The position numbers and the translations under genes were made by a program. From Euptelea pleiosperma (Eukaryota; Streptophyta; Magnoliopsida; Ranunculales; Eupteleaceae): a stretch of DNA of 64,000 bases. Below are positions 1-11,900 of the stretch, piece by piece. The notes under the pieces were generated by a model. The model was not told the origin of the DNA, did no database searches, and was given only the letters and a program-made list of their open reading frames with translations. The stretch covers positions 17,269,103 through 17,333,102 of the forward strand of contig CM068549.1 in NCBI GenBank assembly GCA_035048495.1, read 5' to 3'. Positions within the stretch are counted from its first letter, which is position 1. Every line of letters begins with the position of its first letter.

Positions 1-201
1 CAACCTGATTGTCACAATACATAGGTATAGGAGAAGGAACCTCAAATCACATCTTCTTAAGAAGGTACTGGACCCATAACATCTCACACGTAGTGTGGGC
101 CATAGCCCTGTATTTTGCTTCGACAGTTGAGCGACCGACAACATTTTGCCTCTTACTAGACTAAGTCACCAAATTACCATCGACAAATGTACAATCACTT
201 G
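1..201 (-). mobile_element. Ty1/copia RNase H remnant
   Basis: Read on the minus strand, this stretch resembles the Copia RNase H region: a version of 'CTFVDGNLVT', then 'AMAHTTCEMLW', then 'MYCDNQ' running off the left edge. Stops and substitutions show that it is dead. At about 202 it is cut by an LTR-like repeat starting TGAAA. Family is clear from motif order; boundaries outside the window are unknown. Confidence 0.7.
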
Positions 202-1335
202 TGAAAGTTTGTCTTTCGATCTCCTAGATACCTAGAAGGGGTGTGGGGAGGGGGGTTGAATAGGTATTTTAAAATTCTTTAATTAATACTAAATTACTAA
301 CATCCTAATTCAGTTATTGGACTGGGTAGGATAAATCACATTCATTCACAATTGATTAATATAATCAATCGATTTAGATCGAATATATCTCTGTGATATA
401 TTGTTTCTTTAATTGTTTGGTTTAATCTAAGAAATGTACAAAATAAAAATCAAATCACTACACGCGATTTTATCATGGAAACGTTTTCAAAGGAAAAACC
501 ACGGGACCACGTCTAGACGGAAAAGTATCACTAATCGAAAAGTTCTGAGTTACAGAAATTACCTAGGCAGCACTGTTACCTGCAACATACAACCCTTGGC
601 CAACTGCCGGTGCGTCCACGTTCTCTGGCTCCATGCGTTGAGTCTACGAGCGCCCTTCCAAATACGATCCCCTTGCCGTTGTTCAGTTTAGTACACCCCA
701 AACCTACCCTTCGACCTGGACACCCCGATCGTATTTACACTAGTCGCTTCAGCCCGGGAAGTGAAGGATTCGGTACACCCCGACTCCTCAAACGATGCTC
801 AATAGTGATTGAGTCACATGTACTCTCTGGCTTACTACGTTGAATTTCTAAATGATAACCTAGGCAGAGGTTCAATCAAGCTTATCGATGAAGTGAAAAC
901 TTTAAGCTATGATTATGGAGAGGAAAAACCTAAATGGGATTAAAGTGGCTAACTGGGTTTTTCTCTCTGGAGGCTCAACTCAAGAATGTTAGAACAATGA
1001 AACTCTTGTAGCTTTGAGAGTTTTTACTCAGTGACTGTGTATTCTGTGTATCTAATAAAAGCCAGGGGATGACCTTATATAATGAGAGCTAAGAGCCTGT
1101 GGCTAGCAAGATGTGGGGGAGTGGAGAACTCAATTTTCGGATCTGAAATGACTTGTTCCTTCGTTGGTCCAATCGATTGGATCTCAGAGTCCAATTGATT
1201 GGATTTCTCGGAAGTTCTGTCCATCGATGTCTAATCGAATGTAGATAGGGTATAATCGATCTACAACTTCTGTCCATCGATGTCCGGTCATATGCTCTGA
1301 AGCCCTGAATCAATGATCTAGGGTGTACCAGTAGT
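202..1335 (+). mobile_element. LTR-like dispersed repeat, copy 1
   Basis: Non-coding repeat homologous to 39552-40897. Shared landmarks are the GATACCTAGAAGGGGTG start block, TTGAATAGGTATT, ACCACGGGACCACGTC, GCGCCCTTCC and several CCAATCGATTGG-type words. It starts with TGAAA, like copy 2, and interrupts a Copia RNase H region, also like copy 2. The right end is approximate because a LINE fragment follows. Probably a solo LTR or LARD piece; short ORFs inside are not credible genes. Confidence 0.55.
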
Positions 1336-2416
1336 AGAAGCGGAAGTAGAGACAAGGTTGTCAGATTTGATGATACTTGACTGTGCGAATGTAGAAGCGG
1401 CAGTGGGACCATCCAGTTGGGCTATAAAGCAACGCAAGTTCTCTATCTCATTTCTAGAGAAGGGTGTTGGGGGAGAGAAATCCACCCACACACTTCAATC
1501 CTTCATGGATTTGAGAGATCCATGGATGTGTAGATCTGATTGGAAATGGTTGTCAGAGGCAATTGTCATGTGTCTTGGGATTTGGGGCTCAGGAGAAGAA
1601 TTAATGATTGGGAGGTGGAAATGGTTGCTGGACTTTTAAGTCGCTTGGAAGAAGTTCAGTTGACGGAGGGAGAAGAAGATAGGAGGTGGTGGAATCATGA
1701 TCCTAAAGGGAGATTCTCAGTTAAATCGTTCTATTTATCTCTTCTTGACCCTCCTCAGAGAAGCCCCCTAGGTAAACGATTGTGGAGCACCCCCATTCCG
1801 ACTAAAGTTGTTTTCTTTATTTGGTGTGCGTCGCTCAACAAGATCCTGTCTGCGGAGAACCTTAGGAAACGGGGATTCCAACTCCCTAGCCGCTGTATTC
1901 TGTGCAAACACGATGAGGAGAGCTCGGACCATCTGTTTATCCATTGCATTGTGCCTAAGGAGATTTGGGAGAGTTTTCTTCATATGTTTGGGATATCTTG
2001 GGTCTTTTCTGGATCGGTCTTCAACCTCTTTGTCGGGTGGAATACCGAGGCCTTTTTCAGACCGTGGCCGCAAGCTTTGGAGGATCACCCCCCATGCCAT
2101 CGTCTGGGAATTATGGAAGGAGAGAAATGGTCGTATCTTTGAAGATAAGGAGACTAGCCAGGCGGAGATTATTTTGAAAATCAAAGCCACTTTGTATCAT
2201 TGGTATCTGCTGATCCAGATTTCAAGACTTATAGATTTGATGATTTTGTAGCCAGATGGGAGCGCCTGATTTACTGAGTGTGGTTTTGTTGGTCGGGTTG
2301 TAGGGATAGGGGCGGGTTTTTTCGTTTCTTGCCTTCAGGTGCTTTTGGTGTATAGTTTTTTGGGCTCTCTCGGCCCTTGTTTTAATATATAGCCTTTTAC
2401 CGATAAAAAAAAAAAG
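1336..2416 (+). mobile_element. LINE 3' fragment with zf-RVT domain
   Basis: The frame at 1540-2142 reads as the end of a plant L1-type ORF2: 'NDWEVEMV', 'GRFSVKSFY', 'PTKVVFFIW' and the zinc-binding pattern 'CILCKHDEESSDHLFIHC' of the reverse-transcriptase-associated zf-RVT domain. A frame change follows. The fragment ends in an A-tail at about 2405-2416. It is a 5'-truncated, inactive insertion; the left end is approximate. Confidence 0.75.
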
Positions 2417-3180
2417 ATAATAGGGGACCAAAACGAAGCAAGAAGCCCCCCCAATAATCGCTGTATGGTTTCACAAATCACCGAGAAGAAAAAAATGATT
2501 TTTGCGATTTTTTCTAAAAATCAGCAAAAACACATCGAAGAAGGCTCCAAAAAATCTTCAAAAATCAAGATCTAGTAGGGAGGAGAGTTTCAGGCCACCA
2601 TCTCTACCCCGTTCGTACGGTTGATGACCTCAGTGCTGCACGCAGTAACGACACCTCTAGGGTTCCTCCAAGCCTCCCACGATCTCGTACGTAGGTCCGG
2701 ATATGGATCCGATGATGATTCGCTCTGATACCAAGTAGAAGTTCTTTAGTTCTGCAGAGAGAGTAAAGAGGAGAGATGGAGAAGATGGGTTATGTGTGTT
2801 AACCCTACACACACGCCAATAAATCTTATTTATATTAATAAGTATGGGCCCTTACATAAGTGAGAAAATAAGTATATAGAGACACGAAACAATAGCTAAT
2901 AACAGAGATGTCATTCAACAGCATGCACCAGTCAAACAACAAACATTTGGTGTGCACAAAGATCAACACACATCACGAAACAGTCCACTTGGAGAGATGT
3001 GCATGCACCAATCAGACATCAAACAGTTGGTGTGCACAAAGATCAACACACATCTTCAACAACAGCAGTGGTGCGGCAACACATAACGTAGAAAAACAGT
3101 CCACTGGTCTTGCAGTTTTCCATAACGGCAACAAAGCTAGATGTCTTGCAGTTTTCCATTCTAGATATAGATAATATAAG
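2417..3180 (-). mobile_element. Copia-like 5' LTR end, PBS and leader (minus strand)
   Basis: GCTCTGATACCA at about 2728-2740 is the reverse complement of TGGTATCAGAGC, the initiator-tRNA-Met primer binding site typical of Copia elements. On the minus strand it follows LTR-like sequence (2741 to about 2900 or more) and precedes leader sequence down to 2417. It may be the other end of the element whose RNase H lies at 1-201, with the interior lost and other repeats inserted. Confidence 0.5.
2917..3058. repeat. Imperfect tandem repeat, two units
   Basis: Two adjacent units carry GCATGCACCARTCARACA, then TTGGTGTGCACAAAGATC and AACACACATC. A shorter repeated phrase (TCTTGCAGTTTTCCAT) follows at 3111-3160. 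No coding role is visible; it may belong to the adjacent LTR. Confidence 0.7.
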
Positions 3181-4329
3181 CTAAGGCGTCATTATGAGGA
3201 ATTAGAGGAATTTCATACTAGCTGGAGATTAGTCTCTTGGACCAGATTGGTTTCTGCGGCCTTCCATCAATGTTGTTGGGATGTTTGTTTATTATGGGGA
3301 TCTGAATCCGATGGATGTTTTTCAAGTTACTCGGTTGTGCTCATGTAAATAAGTTTTTTCTTTTTGAAGGAATACTGGAGTTGTTCCTCTTTTCCCCATG
3401 CAAGATGGAGACAAGGAGATTCAATACCATAAACCCATAAGCTTGGGAGAGCTTGTATCAGATTGATTTTTGCAAGTAGATCGCTCTTTTGATTTTGATG
3501 TTTCAGATGGAAATCATCTTCATTAGTGGAAAAATATAGCCCAAAGGAAGGGATTTTTGGGTGAGATGCAAAATATCTTGAATGCCTTAGGCAGTATGCC
3601 TTGTTGTTGTGTGTGTGTGCGCATGCTTACGAACTACGCTAATCTTGTTCAACCAATGTACGTCTAGGAAGCCAGCTATCTTTTCTTCATTGTAGGAAAA
3701 AGATAAATTGCACAAAAGAATGCTGATATGGGTACAAACAACAGTATATGTTCTACTAATTTTCCTCAATTTGGTAATGGACATTATTATCTCTATTTTG
3801 TTGGGGTGTGTGAGGGTAAAGTCACCGAGGAAGAATTCCACGATGCAGGTAAATCAAAGAATCCCTAGGATAAAAATTGATAAAGGTGAAGAGAGAATAA
3901 AACTATGAACTATGTTAAGAGTTATGAGAGGTAATCTGGTTCGATGCACCAGTCTGATATCCAAGACTCCAAAGATATAGCTATGTCAAATCAACAAGGC
4001 AAAGTAGAAGTGGATAGAATTTGAAGAACATGCTGATTTTGATGAGCATGCATCTCTTGAATTTGTTTTGATCTGAAGGTATGATCAGTACAACAGTTGG
4101 CTAAACCATCAAAAGAAACTGTCAGTGTAGCATCAATGTTTTTTTTTTGACCTATACCTTGTTTTTCACTTATTTTTTCTTTCAGCAGTTAGAATTCATG
4201 TGGTCCAATTCCTTATATTAAGTACACAGAACACACAAGTCCATGGAAAGCTCCAAACTAGAGATTAAAGTGTCTCCAGTACCCTTACTCGTTGGGCGAG
4301 ATGCAACGATGAGACTATAATGAGATGCT
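3181..4329. other. No recognisable gene
   Basis: AT-rich sequence with no exon of the neighbouring PICKLE gene and no domain-like ORF. The short open frames at 3587-3841 and 3708-3908 are low-complexity and unsupported. Probably decayed retroelement or intron sequence. Confidence 0.5.
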
Positions 4330-5720
4330 GGTGCGTTTGAAGTGTGGAGACCTCAAGGGAGTTTTCTCTTCAATCAACACAGTGAAAGCCTTGTTAATAG
4401 TCAGCAGTGGGGTCTGATGAAGGATAGAACCCCGGATTTGCTTGATCTCATCCTGAAGTGCCACCATAAACTGAAACAACAAAGTTTGCTCCAGTAAATA
4501 AGAAAAATAATGGCACTATTGGCTTTGGAATGAGGTTCCTAAGTGCAGACTAGTCCTAGTAACCTGTCATCACTATGTAGAAGTCTTGGATGAACTTATC
4601 TTTTCATTGAGCTATTAAGATTTCAATCTCTAGCTAGTAGTCTTCTCAAATTTGATTGTAAACAATATGGTCCACCAAGATGGTCCTATGTTTGTTTTGC
4701 CATTTGAATCCAACTTTTTTCCAATTAAGGACTGCAGAATTAGTAGTCCAATTATCAACACTACTATAATTGTCATGGCATAATCATCACTGTCATGATG
4801 AATTCATATGTTGAGTCATCAACATTCTTCCAAAATCCTTGACCAGCAAAAAATATTCTATGAAAAAGCTCACACGATCACATGAACCTAACCTACAATT
4901 AAATCAGAAAATAGAAAGGTGACATAACATAAACAAGAAAAGATGAATGAGTGATTTCTGGTCCGAAAACTAAGCATAAAAATGAGATTTAGGTTGTGAT
5001 GTTGTGAAATAAGGGAGGAAAATCGAGTCAATCGACATAGATCACTCCAAACTCTACCAAACTGGACGAGGCTTCACTTTTGGTATTCCTAAAAGAGAGC
5101 TACGAATAAGATCCAAGCAGTTTTCTTGAGGAGAACAAACGCTCAAAATATCTAATCATGCAGAAAAAATATGAAATTGAGATAATGGAGAATGTTTGTG
5201 GCCCACTGGGCCTTGAAATACTATCACAGTATCTCCAAAATATTATGGGATCACAACCAATGAACCAAAAAGTTCAGAAAAATGAGTTACTTTAGCCCTA
5301 TCTTTCCAATCCACTTTGAGATGCAGATGTCAGTTGTAACTTGTAAGAATGTCACTGCTTTATTTCCCAAAAAAAATAAAGCGAGAAGAACAGTAAATTG
5401 AAGAAGGAATAATCACAACTTGATTCAACCATTGGATAATGAAACTCTAGATCAGTTGTGGATCTGATACCACAAAACTTTAGATTTCTCACAAAAGCAG
5501 AGCAATTGAAGAATCTTTATCTACTTTATAAGGTAAATTAGCTAATATATGTACAAATTACACTGTTTAATTACCCCGACTGTATATAAATGACAGGTCA
5601 CCTAACAGTGTACAATAAAAGAATAATCCCATTCATAATCCTTATTTAATACTTAGGTGTGGCTTTCCATATGCATTGTATTCCCTTATAATACTCTTTG
5701 GACCTAGTAGTGATACTTCT
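4330..5720 (-). mobile_element. Ty1/copia remnant: LTR, PBS and gag
   Basis: On the minus strand a primer-binding-like TGGTATCAGATCC lies at about 5462-5475, after an LTR-like AT-rich block (about 5476-5720). Further along the minus strand (about 4480 to 4340) a Copia gag segment reads 'FMVALQDEIKQIRGSIL', close to the usual gag consensus (FLMGLNDEY-QIRGQIL). Everything beyond gag is missing. Inactive. Confidence 0.55.
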
Positions 5721-5799
5721 ATGAGAAATCTGGCTTCACAGTGAGTTGCATCCAATATCTGATGAAAGTTCTAACATTCAATCTAAATCTGGTCTCTAG

Positions 5800-5909
5800 G
5801 AAGAGTTAGATGACATCATAAGATATGGCTCAAAGGAGTTGTTTGCTGATGAAAGTGATGAAGCTGGTAAAGCTCGTCAAATTCATTATGATGATTCTGC
5901 AATAGATAG
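5800..5909 (+). CDS. PKL: PKL exon (first in window)
   Basis: Acceptor CTCTAG before 5800; donor GTAAAA at 5910. Encodes [15 protein letters not shown] through to HYDDSAID, the DUF1087 region after the helicase. Ends in codon phase 2. The exon that should precede it (ending near 'NINQ' in relatives) is not found within 5.8 kb upstream, so the preceding intron is also long. Confidence 0.93.
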
Positions 5910-8900
5910 GTAAAATATGTTCTGCTCTTTATTTTCATGATTTTCAAAGTTCAAATTTTTATGCTCGTGATATTTGATTCTTGTGGGTGGTACTTCTATT
6001 AGATTACTTGATCGTGAACAAATTGGAGATGAAGAGGCTACAGTGGATGATGAAGAAGAAGATGGCTTTTTGAAGGCCTTCAAGGTTTTGCTCTTTCTTA
6101 TTGTCACTGTACAATGCATGTGTGCTATATAGCGGGTCATGTTATACAGGAGACATTTTTGCTGCCATAGACAAGACTAATATTACTTTAGCCTTTTGAC
6201 AACAATAGGAGAGAAGGGGTGGGAAAATTTGGGATAAGGCTGACAAGATTTTACTGAGAATCTCTCCTTTCTCTCCCAATCTTTGTGAAACTAGTAAACT
6301 ACCCTTGCACATTAAGAGGTCTTTCAATTGATACATTGCTAAAAAAGCGATGTAAAATACTCTAAGCTACCTGAAATGTTGTTAGCCGGAACAAAACCTG
6401 ACAATGACTCTAATGGACACAGAAAGCAATGGTTGGGTCACCCTTACACGTTTTCATCCCAACGGACCTTTTTTTTTCCATTCACCTATTCGCTTGGATT
6501 CTAACATTCTCCATATTTGCTATATATGGGTGTGAGCTGGGTGGGATTGGGGGAGTGGATCGGTTCCTTATACTTGCACAGATTTACGGATCAGTGGTTA
6601 CTGTTGGCTTTTCTACATTCTACTATGGCGGCTATTTTTGAGGAAGGCATACCTTTAATATTTTTTTTATCCTCTTCTGGATAATGAGGAGATTGTATTA
6701 ATGATTAAAGATAGTTTAAAATTAGGGAAGGGAGTTCCCATTAAAGCATGTTTGGTAGTCTAAGTTTGAAACTGACAGCTTTTCCGCTTCCTATTCAATT
6801 TTAGAATATATTTGGGGAATGAATACTTACTAAACTTTACCAGTCAATCACAACTTCATTGATGTTCAAACTACAAAAATACTTATTTATTTATTTTGAT
6901 AGTCAAGAAAAGAGGATTCTCTATAACAAAGATAGAACAATGAACAAACAAAGCTAGGGAAGAGAATCCCCAATGAGCAATGAATCTCTTTGAACTGCAT
7001 CTTTAGCTAGACAGTCTGCCACATCATTAACCGCCCTCAAAGTATGAGAAAGGATAATGGTCCGTTCTCCAACGAGCTCTCTGATATGGTCCAGAATATC
7101 ATCACAGCCACCACAGACCAGCTTCGTCCTTCGATGCCCAACGGATAACCTTCTCTGAATCACTTCGATTGTTAACATGGCCGAGAAACAGTGCTTGCAG
7201 ATACGCAAACCCCGAAGTAAAATCTCACTTCAGCTTCGTTTGAGTCCACCACACCAGTAAGTCTGGAATAGGACTTAAGAACTGCACTATTTTCGTCTCT
7301 AAAGACCCCTCCAATTCCACCCTGGCCTGGATTTCTAAGTGAGCTGCCTTCATAATTTAATTTAATAAAGCTCTTCTTTGGACTGCACCAACCTGGCTTC
7401 AGATTCACATTCACTGGGCTACTGCTTATCATGTTCACCTAATTGCTAAGGATATCTGTCATAGTATCATAGTAAAATCTCGGAATTCTGACAATTCAAA
7501 GGCCTATTCGACGAGATACCACCAAATGGAACTGTACACCTTTACTAATCGAGTGATATCTTCAAAGATCATGTGGTTTCTGTCCTTACATATACCCCAA
7601 CAGAAGGCATATGGCAGCAACTTCCACAAGAAATTACCCCTAGAGCTGATAGAAGCCAGCGATGAGCCTAAAGAAACATCCAACACTCGCTTAGGCCACA
7701 CTCACAGAAAACCAAACTGAACCAGAAACGTACTCCAAACCTCTTTCTCAAATGAATATTGCAAGGATAGATGGTGGACGTTCTCTTCCTTTTCCTTGCA
7801 CACTACACAGTACACACCTGTTAGGAATAGCCGTCTTCCTATTAATGAGTTGATCCACTGTCAATATCTTATCCAACGCCATCACTCATGCTAAACTTTC
7901 CACTTTAGGTGGAGCATGATTAATCCAAATCCCCGGAGCTTTCTCTTCTGAGAATTCGGCAATGATCCCGTAGTATGATTTCACTGTAAAGGTTCCATTA
8001 GGGTTACCTTTCCAAACTCACTTATCGTCCCCCACCATTGGAATGAAAACCTCCAAGAGTCTAGCAAAAATAGTCATGCACTCCTGCATTGCTATAGCAA
8101 GAGGATTTCTACAGAACCTCGGTCAATAGCATGGTTGAAAATCCGATTTTGTCTTGTTTCATCTCGGCTGAGACGTCTCGTTCTGGTAAGGTATTGAGAT
8201 GATAAATAGGAGAATGTATCGTCTTGTGCCTTGGTTTAGAACCTATTTTCATGGTATATGTACTTTTATAACATTTATAAATGCTAAAAAACAAATTTAT
8301 AACCTAATTACACATTAAAAATGGTTCAACCTTATTGAGACATATAATGGTTTTTCTGTTTTGTTTTGTCTCCTTTTGCCTCGGTTGATATGTCTTGTTC
8401 CGTCAGCTTACCGAGACAATGAGACATAATGATATTTTAAACCTTTGACCGATAGAACTTTTGTGGGAACCAACTTGTGGAGATGTGGACAGATATCAAA
8501 AAAATATCAATATTGCACCATTCGTCTTCCCATAATCTAATTTTATTTCCTCAACTACTCTATGTCGCACTCCCTTCATAAAGTAATCAAAAACCTTTCC
8601 ACATACCGCAACCATAAGATGACACTTTCCTACTGTCCCATCCAAACTCTAAGAACCTAGATTTTGTAGAAATCACCTACCTCCACAAGGAACCCTCGTT
8701 ATTGCCAAACCGCCAAATCCACTTTCCCAATGATGCTCTATTCATGATTCTCAGCTTCTGAATATCCAAACCACCAAACCTTTTTGGGCTGCTAGTGCTC
8801 ATTGTCCTCCAATTAACTAGGTGGAATGTATTTTACACTTACCATTCCACAAGAAGTACCTCTGAGTCTTCTCAAGGTGATTAGTAATATGCTGTCATTC

Positions 8901-11900
8901 TAGAATCTAAACAAAGACATGAAATAGATTGGAAGATTTGCCAAGTGTCTCTTGATAATGGTGATTCTTCCTGCAAAGGGCAAGAAGCTCTTCGTCCAAG
9001 CTGCTAACCTTCGCTCAAACCTCTCAATGATCAGATCCTAGATACTGTAGGAGCGGTAGCTAGCTCCAATCGGAAGACCCAAATAAGAAAGAGGAAATTT
9101 CCCCACCTTGCAACCCAACTGTCTGGCATAAATTTCAAATAAACCATCGTCATCAAAACCAACACCGATAACCGAGCTTTTAATAAGTTTGATCCGAAGG
9201 CCTGAGACGGACCGCCTCAAAGCATCTAAGGACTCCCTTTATATTATCTGATTGATAGATGCATCTAGGAACATAATCCTATCATCAGCAAATTGTAGAT
9301 GAGAGATAGGCGTACTCTACTCACTAACCCTGAAGCCTTCAAGAAATCCCAATGATTCCGCTCTTTTGATCAGCCTACTGAGAGCCTCAGCCACAATAAT
9401 GAACTGAAGGGGAGACAATGGATCTTCTTGCTTGAGTCCTATGTGACTCCTGAAAAAGCATTTTGGGGATCTTTTCACCAAAACTGAGGAGGCTGATGAT
9501 ATTGGAATGCCTTTAATAGGTAATGATAAATCAAAGTGCAATATTATATGAATAGACACCCCTAACAAGCAAATATACTTTTAAATTAGTAAAACATGCT
9601 AATTGTTATAACTTGTAACTGGAACATGGAACTTGAAGTCTCTTCAACTGAGGCAGTCGATTACACTTTTACTTTACAGGTTCTAGTCTCCAAATCTTGC
9701 TGAATTTGGATAACATGTATGATCTTTAATTCAAAGTTTTTCTAAGACTTGGCTATATCTAAAGGCATGATGGTCAACTCACTTCATGCCTGATACTAGC
9801 CGACATTGATGAACCATTACCTTTGATTTTACCTTCAGCATTTTGGTTGGCTCATTTGGGACATTAAAGGGTTGCCAGTCGTATGTATCCATGAGTGAAG
9901 CCATTTTCATACATTTTTTGATAAATAACCAAATAAGCCATTTTCAAATGTATAGCCAAATAAGCGAATTTCACATATTGTCTTTAGTAATTATTGATTT
10001 AACTTCAGTTCTGAACTGCATAGCCTCTGGCATGTGGTATTATCTGACATGCTTTTGTTGCTTCCTAGTTGCTATAAATTAATTCTGTTACATCTTGTAG
10101 GTGGCAAATTTTGAATATATAGATCAAGTGGAAGCTGCAGCTGAAGAGGAAGCCAAGAAAGCTTCTATGGTTAATAAAACTACTGTCGGCAACTCAGAAA
10201 GAGCAAATTACTGGGAAGAATTGCTGAGGGATAGATATGAAGTGCATAAAATTGAAGAGTTTACTTCTTTGGGCAAGGGAAAGAGAAGCCGTAAACAGGT
10301 ATTATCCTATGCTCTCTGTGTCGCTTTAATGTAAAGATACATTAGTCTGTTGTAGTTTAATGAATTGAATTAGATGCCTAGTTCCAGTGTCATACTTTTG
10401 CTCTCTTAATGGCCTATTGCCTTGTTCTTCTTGGGAAAGTTGACCTATGGACATTTTTGTTCATCACATTGTTGTATTCCTTCGGTACTACTTAATTCCC
10501 ATTTTTTCCTTACTACCTTCTGTTCATCTCAGAGTTTTGTCCCTTTCTATGTTTTATTGATATGGGTACGTGTGTTGGAGTCCGACAAGGGTGCGGAGTG
10601 TCCAATTCGGCTAACCTTGAAAAATAGGATCCGGGAGTAGGCAGTATACTAAGGATTGTGAAACAAGTAATTTTGTTTTACAAGATAGCCATGATAATAG
10701 TGGACAGTGTGATAGGATATCTAATGATTTGTATCATATACATATACATATACATATTATAAGTGGAACATCACTAACCCAGATGTCATACCAAAACCTC
10801 ATAGTATTACCATTGCCCACAAGCCATTTGCATCCAAGGATAACCGAACGGATTACTACAAAGATAGCCCTTCAAATCCTAGAGCAACCGTACTTTGGAA
10901 CAGCTAGCCATGGCGCATCACCCCTAACTATTTTAGTTTTGAATATCTTCTGCCCACATCGTTTTTCCCAAACTAAGTTTCCCGCAAAGCTTCATCATGA
11001 AAGCTTTATCGACATCCCTTAACTTCCTAATCCCAAGGCCACCCTCAGTTATTCGAAGGCATATGTTATCCCAGGACACCCAATGCCGCTTGGAGTTGTT
11101 CTCCGACCCACTCCAAAGAAAGTTTGAAAGAAACTTCTTGATTTGATTAGCAACATTATAGCAAATGTTAATTAGTATCTTTCAAGTAAGGAAAGAAAAT
11201 ACAGAACATAATTTAGAAGTGTTGTACAAGAATCCTTGTTGTGTCGGATTCCGATACGTGTTTGACATGGATACTTCGGCCATTTAGAAGAATCCATGCA
11301 ACATAGGTTCTTTCTATTAACCTTTTGCATAGAAAGTCACTGCATTTTACTGAACATTCTGATTTTGGAGGGGCTGCAAACATACTCGTATTTAATAGAT
11401 CTGGAAAGTTCTTCCCTTGACACTAAGAGGGACAACATCTCCTGGACTCGTAAGGGGGTGCAAGCGCTATTAGGGACCCCTTTGCTGAAAGTGTACATAA
11501 ATATTTTTGTTTAGACGCAATGCTCTTCCCTAATTTCTGTACATTATTCCATAGTTTAGTATAACACTACATTGTAACTATGTAACAAGTTCCTTTGACG
11601 CACATCAGTGTCTAAAAAATATTGTTATGGCTAGTTCAAATTAGTCTTACATATTGAATGATGCATGTGTGCATTTGGAGGTACATATTGTGTGATTTGT
11701 ATCGGTGACGGTCTTTCCTCCACCCTATATTTGAACATATTTGCCAATATGTGAAGAAACCCAAAGATGATATGCATTGTTTTTTCGTATTGGCCACCCA
11801 AAAATGTGCTATGTATCTTGTATCATGATCATTCAATCCTTTTTTTTGTTGAATAAAAAATATATTAGAGTCCGTCTAGAGCTACGCCCATTTCTTACAT

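Noticed and set aside
5700..5799. Possible additional PKL coding sequence just upstream of the first exon
   Set aside because: Stops in frame and a clean CTCTAG acceptor at 5794-5799; homology begins sharply at EELDD.
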